Source of the DNA: an uncultured Ruminococcus sp.
Lineage (GTDB): Bacteria > Bacillota > Clostridia > Oscillospirales > Ruminococcaceae
Direction of reading: 5' to 3'
DNA length: 59,251 nucleotides
NCBI GenBank assembly: GCA_945877315.1
Contig: CAMCRP010000014.1
Location: 1 to 59,251 of the forward strand
The stretch's first letter is position 1. Each line of letters opens with the position of its first letter. This document shows positions 34,755 through 43,698 of the stretch, one piece after another. Below the pieces are notes generated by a model. It saw only the letters and a program-made list of their open reading frames with translations. It was not told the DNA's origin and did not search any database. Made by a program: the position numbers and the translations under genes.

Positions 34755-35462
34755 GTGAACAAAGACTTTCCGAGGGTGATTACACTCCTCAGAAAAGAAC
34801 GGAATATCAGCCAGAAAAAGGCTGCACAGGACTTGGGAGTTTCACAGGCTCTGCTGTCCCATTACGAAAAAGGAATAAGAGAATGCGGCCTTGATTTTAT
34901 CGTTCGTGCCGCTGATTATTACGGAGTATCCTGCGATTACCTTCTGGGACGTTCCCCCGAGCCTGCGGGAAAGACTATATCCTTTGACGATATTGAGGAA
35001 CAGGACCCCATGGCAAAGGAGCATCAAGGTGCAGGCGGAATGATGGCTTCATTTAACAAAAAGCTTATTGTAAACTCGGTAAATGTGCTTTTTTCTCTCG
35101 TCCAGAAAACGGAAAGCAACTCCCTTATGAAAGAGGTTTCGGGTTTCCTTATGCTGGCTGTGTACAGAATGTTCCGCAAGGTATATTCCTCAAATCCCAA
35201 AAATGACCCGAATTTCTTCACGGTAAATGAAATTATGGCGGACAGTGCGGCTTCGGCGGCTATGTCCTTGTGTGCGGCAAATGCGGAGGCTGCGGCAAAG
35301 GGCGTCAAGGTAGGCGGCGGAGATGTTGCCGCTGTCAGCGATGAAACGGTCATTACCTCCACAACACTTTCGGAGAAATACCCCGCTTTGTCCTCGTCAA
35401 TTCTGAACATTATCAAGAACAGCGAGGCTAAAATTCGTGACCTTAACGGCAGCGATGAATGA
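34755..35462 (+). CDS. XRE-family transcriptional regulator with long C-terminal domain
   Basis: 235 residues. The N-terminal Cro/C1-type helix-turn-helix (residues 5-60: RKERNISQKKAAQDLGVSQA, then LLSHYEKGIRECGLDFIVRA) is followed by DYLLGRSPEP. A C-terminal region of about 160 residues is mainly helical and Ala-rich (about 150-185), of unknown fold. GTG 34755 is chosen because GGGAGGTGACGAA lies directly upstream; no ATG is suitable. Monocistronic. The neighbours (DUF4321, thioesterase) do not reveal its regulon. Confidence 0.85.
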   Translation: MNKDFPRVITLLRKERNISQKKAAQDLGVSQALLSHYEKGIRECGLDFIVRAADYYGVSCDYLLGRSPEPAGKTISFDDIEEQDPMAKEHQGAGGMMASFNKKLIVNSVNVLFSLVQKTESNSLMKEVSGFLMLAVYRMFRKVYSSNPKNDPNFFTVNEIMADSAASAAMSLCAANAEAAAKGVKVGGGDVAAVSDETVITSTTLSEKYPALSSSILNIIKNSEAKIRDLNGSDE

Positions 35463-35544
35463 TTTTGAATATTACGGCGAACGGCAATTGCTGTTCGCTG
35501 TTTTTTTGTTCGTGAAATTCCAATTTTTTTAACGAAAAATCCCG

Positions 35545-35573
35545 TTGATTTGCACCGAAAAACGTGCTATAAT
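35545..35573 (+). promoter_or_regulatory. Sigma-A promoter of thioesterase gene
   Basis: TTGATT, 17-bp spacer, TATAAT; AAAAGGAGCATTTAAT follows just before the ATG. Confidence 0.7.
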
Positions 35574-35609
35574 TATTACATATGACATTTTCAAAAAGGA
35601 GCATTTAAT

Positions 35610-36002
35610 ATGAAAACCCTCGAAGAAGTAAGAAAAGAATTTGAATCCGACCGCTACGCCACCGAAAACGGCGCAGTTGTGGAATCCTTCGGCGAAAAAA
35701 CCGCCGTATGCGCCCTGACGCTTACAAGCCGCCACCGCAACGCTATGGGAAATGTTATGGGTGCGGTTTATTTCACTCTGGCGGATTTTGCCTTTGCGGT
35801 TGCCACTAATCACGAGAAAATGTCCACCGTTTCCCTGACCTCGGAAATAAGCTTTTTCGGACAGCCCAAGGACGACCGTCTGACCGCAGAAGCCACCTGC
35901 GTAAAGGACGGCAGAAGCACCTGCTATTACCGTGTTGACGTAAAGGACGGTACGGGAAGAATGTGTGCAGCCGTTTCAGTAACGGGTTATCATTTGGGTT
36001 AA
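35610..36002 (+). CDS. PaaI family hotdog thioesterase
   Basis: 130 residues with a single hotdog fold. RHRNAMGNVMGAVYFTLADFAFAVA contains the family's helix with the active-site Asp, and TVSLTSEISFFGQPKDDRLTAEA forms the following strands. It should hydrolyse an acyl- or aryl-CoA; the substrate is not evident. It is probably followed by pbp2 without a clear terminator (97-bp gap). Confidence 0.85.
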   Translation: MKTLEEVRKEFESDRYATENGAVVESFGEKTAVCALTLTSRHRNAMGNVMGAVYFTLADFAFAVATNHEKMSTVSLTSEISFFGQPKDDRLTAEATCVKDGRSTCYYRVDVKDGTGRMCAAVSVTGYHLG

Positions 36003-36079
36003 GAAAAATCGCATTTCACAAAGCGGGACGGGGAACCCGTTCCCTACAAATATGTTTGCCGCCGCAAGGAGGAACATAA

Positions 36080-36106
36080 ATGAAAGGAGGCACTCTGCTT
36101 GTTTAA
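36080..36106 (+). other. Micro-ORF overlapping the TTG start of PBP2
   Basis: ATG at 36080 with AAGGAGG before it encodes only MKGGTLLV. Its codons contain the AAAGGAGG that serves the PBP2 start at 36099, and its stop lies just after that start. This suggests translational coupling or start-site competition rather than a functional peptide. Confidence 0.45.
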
Positions 36107-38219
36107 GAAAATCATATCGGCAATACGTGCATGGTTTTTCATAATCGTTACATTGGCAGCCTTGGGACTTTGCGCAGTCAGACTGATGAAGCTGCAGATA
36201 GTTATGGGCGAGGACTACCTTAATCAGTCCAAAACAAGCAGCTACGGCAATCAGCCTATCAGTGCCGCCCGAGGTGAAATTGTGGATTCCTCGGGAAATC
36301 TTATCGTCAAGAACAAGGTGGGCTTCAATATCGTGCTGGAAAAGGCATTTTTCCCCACCGAAAATGACGAACAGAACCGTATTATCCACCGTGTAGCCTC
36401 CCTCCTTGCCCGTGACGGTGAGGACTGGATAGACAATCTCCCCATCAGCTCGGCACAGCCCTTTGTTTTCCTGCCCGACCAGGAAACGGCAGTGGCAAAG
36501 GTGCAGAAAAATCTCAATCTCCAAAGCTATTCCACCGCCGAGGACTGCATTATGGAAATGCGTGAACGCTACGGCATTTCCACCGAATACACCGTTGAAG
36601 AAGCCCGTATTATTGCGGGAATACGCTACGAAATGGCGCAGAAGAACTTCTCCGTTTCCAACCGCTACACCCTCGCCGAGGACGTGCTCATGGACACGGT
36701 CATCAAGATAAAGGAGCTTACCTACGAGCTGCCCGGCGTTGACGTTATCGAGGACGCTGTGCGAACCTACGAGGTGGGCGACATTCTCCCCCACGCTATC
36801 GGCACCGTTGGGGCGATAGATGCCGAGGAATACGCCGTTCTGAAGGACAGGGGCTACGGTCTGAACGATGTTGTGGGAAAAAGCGGCATTGAAAAGGCTA
36901 TGGAGGAATATCTCCGAGGAAAGGACGGCGTTCGTCAGCTGGAAATGGTTGACGGAAAGGTGGTTTCCGATACCGTCACCGAGGAGGCTATCCCCGGGAA
37001 TACGGTTCAGCTTACGGTAGATTCCGATTTTCAGCGGCAGCTTCAAGCCATTCTCGAAAGGCACATTGTCTATCTGCAAAATCAGACCGAGCCCGACGCA
37101 AAGGGTCTTACCGCCAATGCAGGTGCCATCGTGGTTCAGGACGTGAAAACGGGCGCTGTTCTGGGAATGGCGACCTATCCCACCTACGACATCAACGACT
37201 ATCTGGACAATTACCAAGAGGTTGTCAGCAGAGAAAATTCACCCCTGACAAACCGTGCAGTCAACGGACTTTACCGTCCAGGCTCCACCTTTAAGACGGT
37301 GACAGCGACTGCTGCACTGAATGAGGGTATAATCACCGAAAATTCAACTATATTTTGCGGACATAAGTACACCTATTACCCCGACTGGCAGCCGCCCCCG
37401 GGCTGTCTGGGCTGGCACGGAAACATAAATGTTGTCACTGCCCTTGAAAAATCCTGCAACATTTTCTTCTATGATGTGGGACGGCAGATGGGCATTGACA
37501 CCCTTGCAAGATACGCCTCCATGTTCGGTCTGGGCGAGCCTACGGGTCTGGAGATCGGCGGTGCTACGGGATATGTGGCATCTCCCGCAACCTTTGAACG
37601 CTTCGGCTGGGAATGGAATACAGGTAATGTTATCCAGGCGGCTATCGGACAGTCGGAAACAAATATTACGCCCATACAGATGTGCGGTCAGGCACTTACA
37701 ATTGCTAACAAAGGTGTGCGGTACCGTCCCTATATCGTGGACAGTATACATACCTATAATATGGAAGAACTTGTCAAAAAGACGCAGCCCGTAACGGCGG
37801 CAGTTGTCCCCGACAACACGGGTATCACCTTTGACACGGTGAAAAAAGGCATGATAGCAGTGTCCAAGACCGTCCGTGCCCATAACAGCAAGGTACCCTT
37901 TGAGGTTTCCCTGTCAAATCTGCCCTTTGAGGTGGCTATCAAGACAGGTTCTCCCCAAAAAACGGCGGACATCAGCAGCTCGGCGGTTATCGGCTTTGCA
38001 CCCGCAGACGACCCGCAGATAGCCTTCGCCTGCTACGTTGAGGAGGGCGAATATGCGAAATATATGGTTCGCTCCATAATCGACGTATATTTCGGTACGG
38101 GGGACGGCAAGCCCATCACCGCAGACAGCATTGTTACCACCGCTCCCGCCGAGGAATCCACACCCGAAACTCTCTCCGACACCGCAGAAACGACGGTCAC
38201 CACCGTTCCCGAAGAATAA
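36099..38219 (+). CDS. Penicillin-binding protein 2 (class B transpeptidase)
   Basis: 706 residues. One N-terminal membrane anchor (10-30) is followed by the dimerisation domain (about 50-290, starting ISAARGEIVDSSGNLIV) and the transpeptidase domain. Catalytic motifs: S396-T-F-K399, S452-C-N454 and KTGSP near residue 620. It ends in a T/E-rich tail. Class B enzymes cross-link peptidoglycan in elongation or division; the family assignment is sure, but PBP2 versus SpoVD/FtsI is not. There is no PASTA domain, against SpoVD. The start is TTG at 36099, with AAAGGAGG 8 bp upstream. It is followed by a HAD gene 22 bp later. Confidence 0.93.
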   Translation: MFKKIISAIRAWFFIIVTLAALGLCAVRLMKLQIVMGEDYLNQSKTSSYGNQPISAARGEIVDSSGNLIVKNKVGFNIVLEKAFFPTENDEQNRIIHRVASLLARDGEDWIDNLPISSAQPFVFLPDQETAVAKVQKNLNLQSYSTAEDCIMEMRERYGISTEYTVEEARIIAGIRYEMAQKNFSVSNRYTLAEDVLMDTVIKIKELTYELPGVDVIEDAVRTYEVGDILPHAIGTVGAIDAEEYAVLKDRGYGLNDVVGKSGIEKAMEEYLRGKDGVRQLEMVDGKVVSDTVTEEAIPGNTVQLTVDSDFQRQLQAILERHIVYLQNQTEPDAKGLTANAGAIVVQDVKTGAVLGMATYPTYDINDYLDNYQEVVSRENSPLTNRAVNGLYRPGSTFKTVTATAALNEGIITENSTIFCGHKYTYYPDWQPPPGCLGWHGNINVVTALEKSCNIFFYDVGRQMGIDTLARYASMFGLGEPTGLEIGGATGYVASPATFERFGWEWNTGNVIQAAIGQSETNITPIQMCGQALTIANKGVRYRPYIVDSIHTYNMEELVKKTQPVTAAVVPDNTGITFDTVKKGMIAVSKTVRAHNSKVPFEVSLSNLPFEVAIKTGSPQKTADISSSAVIGFAPADDPQIAFACYVEEGEYAKYMVRSIIDVYFGTGDGKPITADSIVTTAPAEESTPETLSDTAETTVTTVPEE

Positions 38220-38241
38220 ACCCGAAAGGAAAATCACCCCA

Positions 38242-39030
38242 ATGGTAAAGCTAATCGCCACCGATATGGACGGCACTCTTCTCAACTCAAAAAAGGAGCT
38301 TCCCCCCGATTTCCGGGAAACTCTCGATATGCTGGACAGCAAAAACGTCCGCTTCTGCATTGCCAGCGGACGTTCATTCACAACGCTGAAAATCAATTTC
38401 GACGGATATACGGACAGAATGAACTTCATCTGCGACAACGGCGCATTCATCGTCATTGACGGAAAGCCCGTCAGCGTCAGCATTATCCCCGCCGAAACCG
38501 TTTCCGAGCTGATAAAGATCTGCCGCTCCCTGGTCGGCGTAACGCCCGTTTTATGCGGCATGAACGGCACCTATTTCGACGACTGCACCTCCGAGCTTTA
38601 TGAGGAGGTCAGCCGTTTTTATCTGAATTTCACCCGTGTGGACGACATTTCAAAGGTGAAGGACGACATTTTCAAGGTGGCGCTGTGCGATGCGGGAAAT
38701 CCTATGAACCATTCCCTGCCCGTTTTTCGTGAGAGATTTGGGGACAGCCTTTCCCTTGCCGCCTCGGGACCGCTCTGGATGGACGCTATGAACAAAGGCG
38801 TAAACAAGGGAGAGGCACTGAAAATCATTCAGAAGCATCTGGGCGTTTCCCGTGAGGAAACTATGGCGTTCGGCGACTATTTTAATGATACGGAGCTTTT
38901 GCAGAACGCCGAATTCAGCTATGCTATGGCAAATTCCCACCCCGATATGTTTAAAATTGCCAAATACCGCACCGATACCAACGAAAATTTCGGAGTGACT
39001 AAAGCTATAAAGAATTATTTTGGGTACTGA
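38242..39030 (+). CDS. HAD superfamily Cof-type phosphatase
   Basis: 262 residues. Motif I is LIATDMDGTLLNS with the nucleophile Asp; FCIASGRSF is motif II; NKGVNKGEALKIIQKHLG is the motif III region; and AFGDYFNDTELLQNA is motif IV. The cap is of the Cof (C2B) type. Members dephosphorylate sugar phosphates or FMN with broad specificity. The start at 38242 follows GAAAGGAAAATCACCCC; a longer frame lies inside pbp2. Likely in the pbp2 transcript. Confidence 0.9.
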   Translation: MVKLIATDMDGTLLNSKKELPPDFRETLDMLDSKNVRFCIASGRSFTTLKINFDGYTDRMNFICDNGAFIVIDGKPVSVSIIPAETVSELIKICRSLVGVTPVLCGMNGTYFDDCTSELYEEVSRFYLNFTRVDDISKVKDDIFKVALCDAGNPMNHSLPVFRERFGDSLSLAASGPLWMDAMNKGVNKGEALKIIQKHLGVSREETMAFGDYFNDTELLQNAEFSYAMANSHPDMFKIAKYRTDTNENFGVTKAIKNYFGY

Positions 39031-39189
39031 TACTGCATATATTCGTGAATATTTGCATAAATCAGACCGATAGTCATGTGTTCTTAACAAAAATCAGTTA
39101 AATTCAGCAGATAAAAGGAAAATTCTGCAATCTGGTTAATTCCCGGTAACGTACGCATTAACTTTTTAGTATGTTAATATAAAAAAAGC

Positions 39190-39218
39190 TTGACTTTACT
39201 GCGAAAACATTGTATAAT
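39190..39218 (+). promoter_or_regulatory. Sigma-A promoter of EAL/beta-helix gene
   Basis: TTGACT, 17-bp spacer, TATAAT; the leader is about 55 nt. No c-di-GMP riboswitch is seen. Confidence 0.8.
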
Positions 39219-39279
39219 ATTACTATGGGTTAATTTGAGATAATCTTTGTATTTTACAGCAAAGGACGTATATATATAC

Positions 39280-42200
39280 ATGAACGATTCTAATAAATTG
39301 GGGCTGAATTATAAACCGCTTCTCCTGATGACAGGTATTTTGCCCGCTGCTGCGGTGGCTTGCCTTGTGGGGGCATTTTTTGCCGACGGCGGCGCAAAGC
39401 TCATACTTATCGGCGCAGCGGCGGTTTTTCTGCTGCTTCTTATTCCCATTTTCAAGCAGATAGGTGCTATAAAGCAGGCAAACAAGCTGCTTGAGGCACT
39501 TGAAGAGAATATCCCCGACCTTCGGTATCTGGTGTTCAACGCCTCGGCGGACACCGCTGTTGTTCCCGAGGAATTCTGCGATATTGCTAATATCACCCGC
39601 ACACCCGAAAGCACATGCGGCAAAATGGTATTTGCCGACAGGGACAGGTATGTGAAGCTGCTCTCCGCCCTCACCGCCGACCCCTCCGACGAGTTTCAGA
39701 ATGTTTACCGCTCTCCCCTTAACAGCGAAAGATGGTACAGCGTTGTCACCTTTGATGCGGGCTATTGCAGTTATACAATAATTACCGACGCTACCGACAA
39801 GGTACATTCACGGGATATGATACGTGACCTGCGAAGCTATGACTCCACCACGAAGCTTCTGAGCTACGAGGCATTCACCGAAGCCCTTGCCGCTGTTACC
39901 GCAAAGGGTCTGGGCTGCTGCGTGGTTCAGTTCCACATAAACGGTCTGGAAAGAATTACCTCGGTAATCGACTATGCAGCCGCAGAAAGGGTGCTTATTT
40001 CCATCTCCGACTGCCTGAAAAGCTTTGTTTCAAACGAGATTATCGCAGGCAGACGCAACAGCAACGAGTTCGTTATGCTCATAAACGGCCCCGACCACGA
40101 TTCAGTCAAGAATATGGTTTCGGAGATATGCTCAAGAGTCAACAAAAACGCCGCCCAGTGCTCCGACGAGCTGAAGCTGCCCGTCTACTCCTACTGCGGC
40201 TACTGCCTCTGCCCCGAGCAGGCGTCCGAGCTGAATTCCATACTGTCCGCCGCCGACTTTGCCGCATTTGAAGCGGAAAGCGCAGGCTCTTCCATTCCGC
40301 AGAAATTCAACCCCGTTTCCTTCGAGAAAAGGCAGGAGGATTACCGACGGATACAGGTGTTCGACGACCTTATTTCGGGAAACGAGATCGATTATTGGTT
40401 CCAGCCTATTGTTGACGCCAGAACAGGCGAGATACACGGCTATGAATCCCTTATGCGCCCCAGAACTATCGAGGGTGTGAAATTTACGCCCTTTGATGTG
40501 CTGACCCTTGCGCAGGAGCAGAATATGCTTGACGAGATAGAGCGTCTTACCTTCTTCAATACCATTACCAAGGTCTACGAAAATCAGGACCTTTTCAAGG
40601 ACAGAAAGGTTTTCCTGAACTCTATACCAAGCTGCTGCCTTTCCGAAAACGACTACAACTATCTGCTGGAAAATTACGTTGCTCTGTTTGACTACCTGGT
40701 TATCGAGATAACAGAAAGCAGCGAAATGTCCCTGAAAACCATCGAAAAGCTGAGAGAACGCTTTGTTTCCCACAAGTCCCTTATTGCGCTGGACGACTAC
40801 GGCACAGGCTATTCAAACGAGTCAAATCTGCTGAAATCCCAGCCTAACTACATAAAGATAGACCGTTCGCTGCTGACAGGCATCGACTCCAATGCCCAGA
40901 AGCAGCACCTTGTTTCCAATATGATAAACTTCGCTTCAAAGCACGACATCAAGGTCATTGCCGAGGGCATTGAAACTGCCGAAGAGCTGGAAACCGTCAT
41001 CAATCTGGACGTTGACCTTATACAGGGCTTCTTCACCTGCCGTCCTCAGGCGGTTATCCTCCGCGAGATCTCCGCAGATGTCAAGGAGCTTATAGCCGAG
41101 ATAAATCTCAGAAGAAAAAGAGGGGACAAAAAGGTCTTTGAGGTTGCGGACAACGAAACAGTCGACTGCACAAAGGCCGCTCTTTCGGGCTTTACCGATA
41201 TTCTTATCACAGGCAGAAGAGCAACTGTCACAAGCAAAAGCTCCCGCTGCGTCCCCATCAGCATTACGATCCCCAGAGGAATTAACTGCGATATTACCTT
41301 TGATAATATTTCCATCGAGGGACTGGACAGACCTGCCGTTATGGTTGAGGAGGGTGCTGTTGCAAATATCGGCATCAACGGCAAAAACCATATCAAGGGC
41401 GAGGGCATCAGAGTTCCCAAGGGCGCAAGGGTACTGTTTATCGGCGACGGCGAGCTGGATATGGAATGTGACGTAAACGGCAAGGCTTGTATCGGCGGCG
41501 GAGCTTCGGAGGACTTCGGCGAGATAGTCATGAATATGACCGGTGACATCAGCGTTTCCGCAAACTGCGATGCCAGCGTCGGTATCGGCGGCGGTTTGGC
41601 TGACGGATCAACTCTCAAGCTTGTACAGGGCAATGTGAAGATAAGAACCACAGGCGAAAAGACCGTCGGCATGGGCTTCTATAAAGGAAACGGCATTATC
41701 TCCCTTATCAAGGGAACGCTGGACATTGAATCCTGCGGCGCAACTGCGGTAGGTTTGGGCGTTATGAAGGGCAATATCAGTCTGGAAAGCTGCGTCGATC
41801 TGAAGGTAACCTGCTCGGGCGACAGCTGCGCCTGCGTAGGTGCGCATAATGGCAGCACGGGAATCGTTCAGATAAATTCGGGCAATGTGGCAATAGATGT
41901 CAAATCAAAGGAAGCCACGGGTATCGGCGGAGTTGGTGCTAACCTTGAAACGATCATACACTCCGGTTCTGTCAGCGTTCACGGCGAGGGCGGTATGCTT
42001 TACGGTCTGGGCGACAGCTCGGGCGATGGCACGCTTACCATTGAAAGCGGATATGTCAACCTGTTTATCCTTTCCGCCAACGGAAAAGCGGCAGGTGTCG
42101 CAAACGGAAAAACCGTTATTTTCGGCGGAAATATCGTCAGCAATACTATTGATGATATTCAGGCTGTCGGTCCCTACGACCTTCCCCTTAAAATGCACAG

Positions 42201-42330
42201 GATAAAATGCAGCGGACCCTTCAACAAGGAGATAAAATCCTCTAAGGGCACTTACAGCTATGTTGCCGAAAACGACGAGAATTTGGACGAGCTGTGCATA
42301 TATCTCCCCGAAGATGCGGAAGTTGTCTGA
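39280..42330 (+). CDS. Membrane c-di-GMP phosphodiesterase: degenerate GGDEF + EAL + C-terminal beta-helix repeats
   Basis: 1016 residues. Two membrane helices (13-34, 39-58) are followed by an unrecognised sensor segment (65-185) and a GGDEF-like domain (190-335) with NSNEF instead of GGDEF, so not a cyclase. The EAL domain (365-605) keeps E389 (ESL), N447, E476, D505-D506, K526, E562 and Q582, so c-di-GMP hydrolysis is plausible. The last 380 residues are short glycine-rich repeats (GIGGG, GDISVSA, GNVKIRT, GTLDIES), like a right-handed beta-helix. These must be cytoplasmic if the EAL domain is. ATG 39280 has a distant AAGGA; TTG 39247 is an alternative. Confidence 0.88.
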   Translation: MNDSNKLGLNYKPLLLMTGILPAAAVACLVGAFFADGGAKLILIGAAAVFLLLLIPIFKQIGAIKQANKLLEALEENIPDLRYLVFNASADTAVVPEEFCDIANITRTPESTCGKMVFADRDRYVKLLSALTADPSDEFQNVYRSPLNSERWYSVVTFDAGYCSYTIITDATDKVHSRDMIRDLRSYDSTTKLLSYEAFTEALAAVTAKGLGCCVVQFHINGLERITSVIDYAAAERVLISISDCLKSFVSNEIIAGRRNSNEFVMLINGPDHDSVKNMVSEICSRVNKNAAQCSDELKLPVYSYCGYCLCPEQASELNSILSAADFAAFEAESAGSSIPQKFNPVSFEKRQEDYRRIQVFDDLISGNEIDYWFQPIVDARTGEIHGYESLMRPRTIEGVKFTPFDVLTLAQEQNMLDEIERLTFFNTITKVYENQDLFKDRKVFLNSIPSCCLSENDYNYLLENYVALFDYLVIEITESSEMSLKTIEKLRERFVSHKSLIALDDYGTGYSNESNLLKSQPNYIKIDRSLLTGIDSNAQKQHLVSNMINFASKHDIKVIAEGIETAEELETVINLDVDLIQGFFTCRPQAVILREISADVKELIAEINLRRKRGDKKVFEVADNETVDCTKAALSGFTDILITGRRATVTSKSSRCVPISITIPRGINCDITFDNISIEGLDRPAVMVEEGAVANIGINGKNHIKGEGIRVPKGARVLFIGDGELDMECDVNGKACIGGGASEDFGEIVMNMTGDISVSANCDASVGIGGGLADGSTLKLVQGNVKIRTTGEKTVGMGFYKGNGIISLIKGTLDIESCGATAVGLGVMKGNISLESCVDLKVTCSGDSCACVGAHNGSTGIVQINSGNVAIDVKSKEATGIGGVGANLETIIHSGSVSVHGEGGMLYGLGDSSGDGTLTIESGYVNLFILSANGKAAGVANGKTVIFGGNIVSNTIDDIQAVGPYDLPLKMHRIKCSGPFNKEIKSSKGTYSYVAENDENLDELCIYLPEDAEVV

Positions 42331-42346
42331 CCTTGCAAAAGCTGCC

Positions 42347-42386
42347 ATAGGTGTCCCCCGCTTTTTCGGGAGGGCACCTATTATTG
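42347..42386 (+). terminator. Hairpin after EAL/beta-helix gene
   Basis: ATAGGTGTCCCCC and GGGAGGGCACCTAT pair with one mismatch. The following TATTGTG is a poor U-tract, so termination may be partial. Confidence 0.5.
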
Positions 42387-42421
42387 TGTATTGTCATATG
42401 AGAACTCAATAAAGCAAAATT

Positions 42422-42450
42422 ATTGACAAATACACAAAATTTGTGTAGAA
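42422..42450 (+). promoter_or_regulatory. Promoter of CBM-like gene 1
   Basis: TTGACA, 17-bp spacer, TAGAAT. It aligns with the promoter of the tandem paralogue (TTATTGACAAATA shared), but here the palindromic element begins 1 nt after the -10. Confidence 0.65.
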
Positions 42451-42451
42451 T

Positions 42452-42575
42452 TATACTAAACACCATTTAAATCACGGAGAAGAAATCGGCGCAAAAAGCG
42501 TAAACTGTTGAAAAGAGTTTTGCGTATATGGTTTTTTGCGCCGAGAGATTCCCGTGATTAATGAGTGTTTAGTAT
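42452..42575 (+). mobile_element. Family 1 palindromic element (MITE-like), copy 2
   Basis: 124 bp, about 95% identical to copy 1 by eye. Ends ATACTAAACACC and GAGTGTTTAGTAT, with the loop word TGCGTATATGG. It lies in the 5' UTR of the CBM-like gene at 42746 and abuts the hairpin repeat at 42583. Confidence 0.85.
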
Positions 42576-42582
42576 TAATACT

Positions 42583-42690
42583 AAGGAATTACCGATTAAA
42601 TCAATGATTTCATTTTTCTTGTTGCCTAAGTGACGTATCAGGGTGGGTGTTCCCCCGCCGAAGACGGGGGAACACCCATTAATCAGTATT
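42583..42690 (+). repeat. Dispersed repeat with GC-rich hairpin, copy B
   Basis: Aligns over its length with 5370-5480. The hairpin GGGTGTTCCCCCGCC-GAA-GACGGGGGAACACCC (42645-42677) has one mismatch. The outer ends AATACTAAGG and AATCAGTATT resemble those of family 1, suggesting a related element. Confidence 0.75.
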
Positions 42691-42745
42691 TCAAGTATCT
42701 CTCAGCAAAAAACACATCCGATAGTTAATAAAAGGAGCTATTGAT

Positions 42746-43543
42746 ATGATAAAAATATCAAAAGTGCTTTCTGCGGCAGCGGCAATGCTGCTTGCAGTCA
42801 TAATATCTGCCGTTACTTCATTTGCGGCAGATGACGATATCTGTCTGTTTGAAGGCGAAAAAAGGTCAAACGGAGGTTGGGGTCAGGCGTTTTCCCTCAA
42901 TATCCGCTCAAATGATAAGTACGAAAATCTCATGCTTATGCTTAACGAAAACAGCAAAATATATGTGTATCTTGAGTTTGAAGGCACTCCCCCCGCAGGC
43001 ACAAACGGCGTGGAATTTATCCTCCAGAAATGGGAAACGCAAAACAGCCAACAGATATGGGCACGCTCAGCCCCCACCGAGATCACAGAAAATACGGCTG
43101 TCTTTGACCATAACGCACTGGTGACCGCCCTGGGCACGGACGATCTCTCCATCGTTGACCACATATACGTCTGCGATACAGGAGCCGTTATCAAGGTAAC
43201 AAAGGTCGTATTTGACATAAGGGGCGATGGCGTCAGCGGCGAAACCGCAGATGTTCCTGAAGCGGGCGAAACTATCAGCATCGATCCGCCCACAGAAACC
43301 TCCGCCGAGGAAACGCAGGCGGAAACCACTTCCGCTTCGGAAGAGTCCTCAGCCCATACCGAAATCAGCGAAAATACAACAGCCTCCTCCGCCGACGAAA
43401 GTGCCACCGAAGCCGCAGAGGAAACCAAAGAAAGCAGCCCTGTCAATATACAAGCCATAGTAGTTGCCGTCATTATCGGAATTACATTGATCGTTGCCGT
43501 TATTATCGTTATTGTATATAAGTCCCGTGAGAAATACTATTGA
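42746..43543 (+). CDS. Membrane-anchored surface protein with CBM-like domain, paralogue 1
   Basis: 265 residues. Signal peptide (1-27, ending SFAADDD), then a beta-sandwich-like domain (about 30-170) with GGWGQAFSLNIRSND, EGTPPAGTNGVEFILQKWE and DHIYVCDTGAVIKV. An S/T/E-rich linker (175-235) and one membrane helix (240-260) with a basic tail follow. The domain resembles carbohydrate-binding modules found on ruminococcal fibre-degrading enzymes, but no exact CBM family can be named. It would present the module outside the cell. AAAAGGAGCTATTGAT precedes the ATG. The tandem paralogue follows at 43699. Confidence 0.75.
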   Translation: MIKISKVLSAAAAMLLAVIISAVTSFAADDDICLFEGEKRSNGGWGQAFSLNIRSNDKYENLMLMLNENSKIYVYLEFEGTPPAGTNGVEFILQKWETQNSQQIWARSAPTEITENTAVFDHNALVTALGTDDLSIVDHIYVCDTGAVIKVTKVVFDIRGDGVSGETADVPEAGETISIDPPTETSAEETQAETTSASEESSAHTEISENTTASSADESATEAAEETKESSPVNIQAIVVAVIIGITLIVAVIIVIVYKSREKYY

Positions 43544-43606
43544 TATTTCTCTGTCTGCATCACGGTGAAAATCTTGTGAAAATTGCACTAAAGCATTATA
43601 ATGTTA

Positions 43607-43635
43607 TTGACAAATAGACGAAATCGGTGTAAAAT
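43607..43635 (+). promoter_or_regulatory. Promoter of CBM-like gene 2
   Basis: TTGACA, 17-bp spacer, TAAAAT; homologous to 42422-42450 but with no inserted element, so the leader is only about 60 nt. Confidence 0.7.
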
Positions 43636-43698
43636 TAAAATGCTGATTTTACAAACATCATATCGCAAATTACATCATAATTTAAAGGAGCTGTTAAT

